Origin: Patescibacteria group bacterium
Lineage (GTDB): Bacteria > Patescibacteriota > Minisyncoccia > UBA6257 > 02-FULL-45-10c
NCBI GenBank assembly: GCA_028865335.1
Contig: JAGWKK010000003.1
Span: forward strand, 1 to 37,321
Direction of reading: 5' to 3'
DNA length: 37,321 bases
Shown here piece after piece: positions 36,915-37,321 of the stretch. A model generated the notes under the pieces. That model did not search any database. It had not been told where the DNA came from and worked only from the letters and a program-made list of their open reading frames with translations. Each line of letters opens with the position of its first letter. Positions within the stretch are counted from its first letter, which is position 1. A program made the position numbers and the translations under genes.

Positions 36915-37321
36915 CTACTGCGGCTTGTTGTAGTCCCGGAACTCTTGATACATCCAAAGACTGTCGTCCTTCACCGGAAACCAGTAATCTTTCTCAGTCG
37001 GACTCATGGACACGAAGGTATCGACCAGTCGCTCCCTGTCGCAGCACAGCGCCTTCTGATGACCGAATCGGAATCGTCGACTGCTCCGCCAGATCTTTGC
37101 CATCGCCGTCACCGCCTCTTCCTCGACAGGCCGATCCCAGAAATGGAAACCATGGCGGCACAGGAATTTCACCTCTTTGTCCTCGACGGTCAATTCCCCG
37201 GACCTCAAAAGAAGATGCCGATCTTCACTCATTCCGATAAAATGCAGGATAAGCAACACATAAACTAATCCCCAGAAAATCAGGATTCCTTTTATTCCCC
37301 ATGCCAGAGCGACAAGGCCAA
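36915..37321 (-). CDS. Membrane protein of unknown function (partial, continues past the edge)
   Basis: The frame is open to the right edge. Before the first GTG/ATG choices it encodes a hydrophobic stretch (GIKGILIFWGLVYVLLILHF), so the real start lies outside the window and the visible part has a membrane helix next to a cytosolic tail of about 105 residues. The tail is rich in aromatic and charged residues (FLCRHGFHFWDRPVEEE, KDYWFPVKDDSLWMYQEF), with two cysteines not in a metal motif. No family is recognised. It is convergent with the histidine kinase gene and shares its terminator. Confidence 0.6.
   Translation of the reverse strand, partial: GLVALAWGIKGILIFWGLVYVLLILHFIGMSEDRHLLLRSGELTVEDKEVKFLCRHGFHFWDRPVEEEAVTAMAKIWRSSRRFRFGHQKALCCDRERLVDTFVSMSPTEKDYWFPVKDDSLWMYQEFRDYNKPQ

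Overview
The window looks like a chromosomal segment of a Patescibacteria (Candidate Phyla Radiation) genome, probably a parcubacterial lineage. This is inferred from gene content only. The signs are an alanyl-tRNA synthetase that stops after its editing domain, an aspartyl-tRNA synthetase without the bacterial GAD insertion, a housekeeping sigma factor with a poly-lysine/alanine N-terminus, a zinc-ribbon bL28, DUF5667 and DUF2127 proteins, a VirD4/HerA-like ATPase next to a membrane-anchored partner, very compact spacing, and small palindromes inserted inside conserved genes.

Layout. 1-1.35 kb: a PilM/FtsA-like gene and perhaps the first codons of cysS. 1.4-6.3 kb: an island of small lineage-specific genes: two sister metzincin-like proteases, two sister exported proteins, another exported protein, a multi-pass membrane protein and an unknown helical protein. 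6.3-13.6 kb: alaS, an exported DUF5667 protein, a probable free-standing structured RNA (ncRNA-1), rpoD and dnaG. 13.6-19.7 kb: a zinc-finger protein, bL28, a GT39-type glycosyltransferase, tRNA-Pro(GGG), a two-domain protein with a guanylate-kinase-like half, a second probable structured RNA (ncRNA-2), a degenerate HIT protein, a DEDDh-like exonuclease and ndk. 19.8-24.4 kb: aspS, small cassette genes, mnmA (swollen by repeat-derived insertions) and efp. 24.5-28.9 kb: the VirD4/HerA-like ATPase and its membrane partner, then a sigma-region-4/HARE-HTH protein. 28.9-33.3 kb: an array of hairpins, secD-secF, a membrane-anchored cyclophilin, an Nfu-N-like protein and a DUF2127 protein. 33.4-37.3 kb: tRNA-Lys(TTT), a second glycosyltransferase paralogous to the first, an orphan cytosolic histidine kinase, and a membrane protein running off the right edge.

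Working together. The conserved genes cover translation (alaS, aspS, efp, mnmA, bL28, two tRNAs), replication and transcription initiation (dnaG, rpoD), protein export and folding outside the cytoplasm (secDF, cyclophilin) and nucleotide supply (ndk). The accessory genes are mostly short, exported or metal-binding.

Expression signals fall into two styles. Several conserved genes have a -10 box only 6-8 nt before the start codon and no Shine-Dalgarno, which suggests leaderless mRNAs. The small accessory genes have strong GGAG/GGAGG sites, and six have their stop codon inside the loop of their own terminator hairpin. Two families of inverted-repeat elements sit at promoters and 5' leaders: one with GTCAAC ends, which supplies -35 boxes, and one with GTAGT ends, which abuts the ATG of three genes. 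These elements and the two structured RNAs are the least explained parts of the window.
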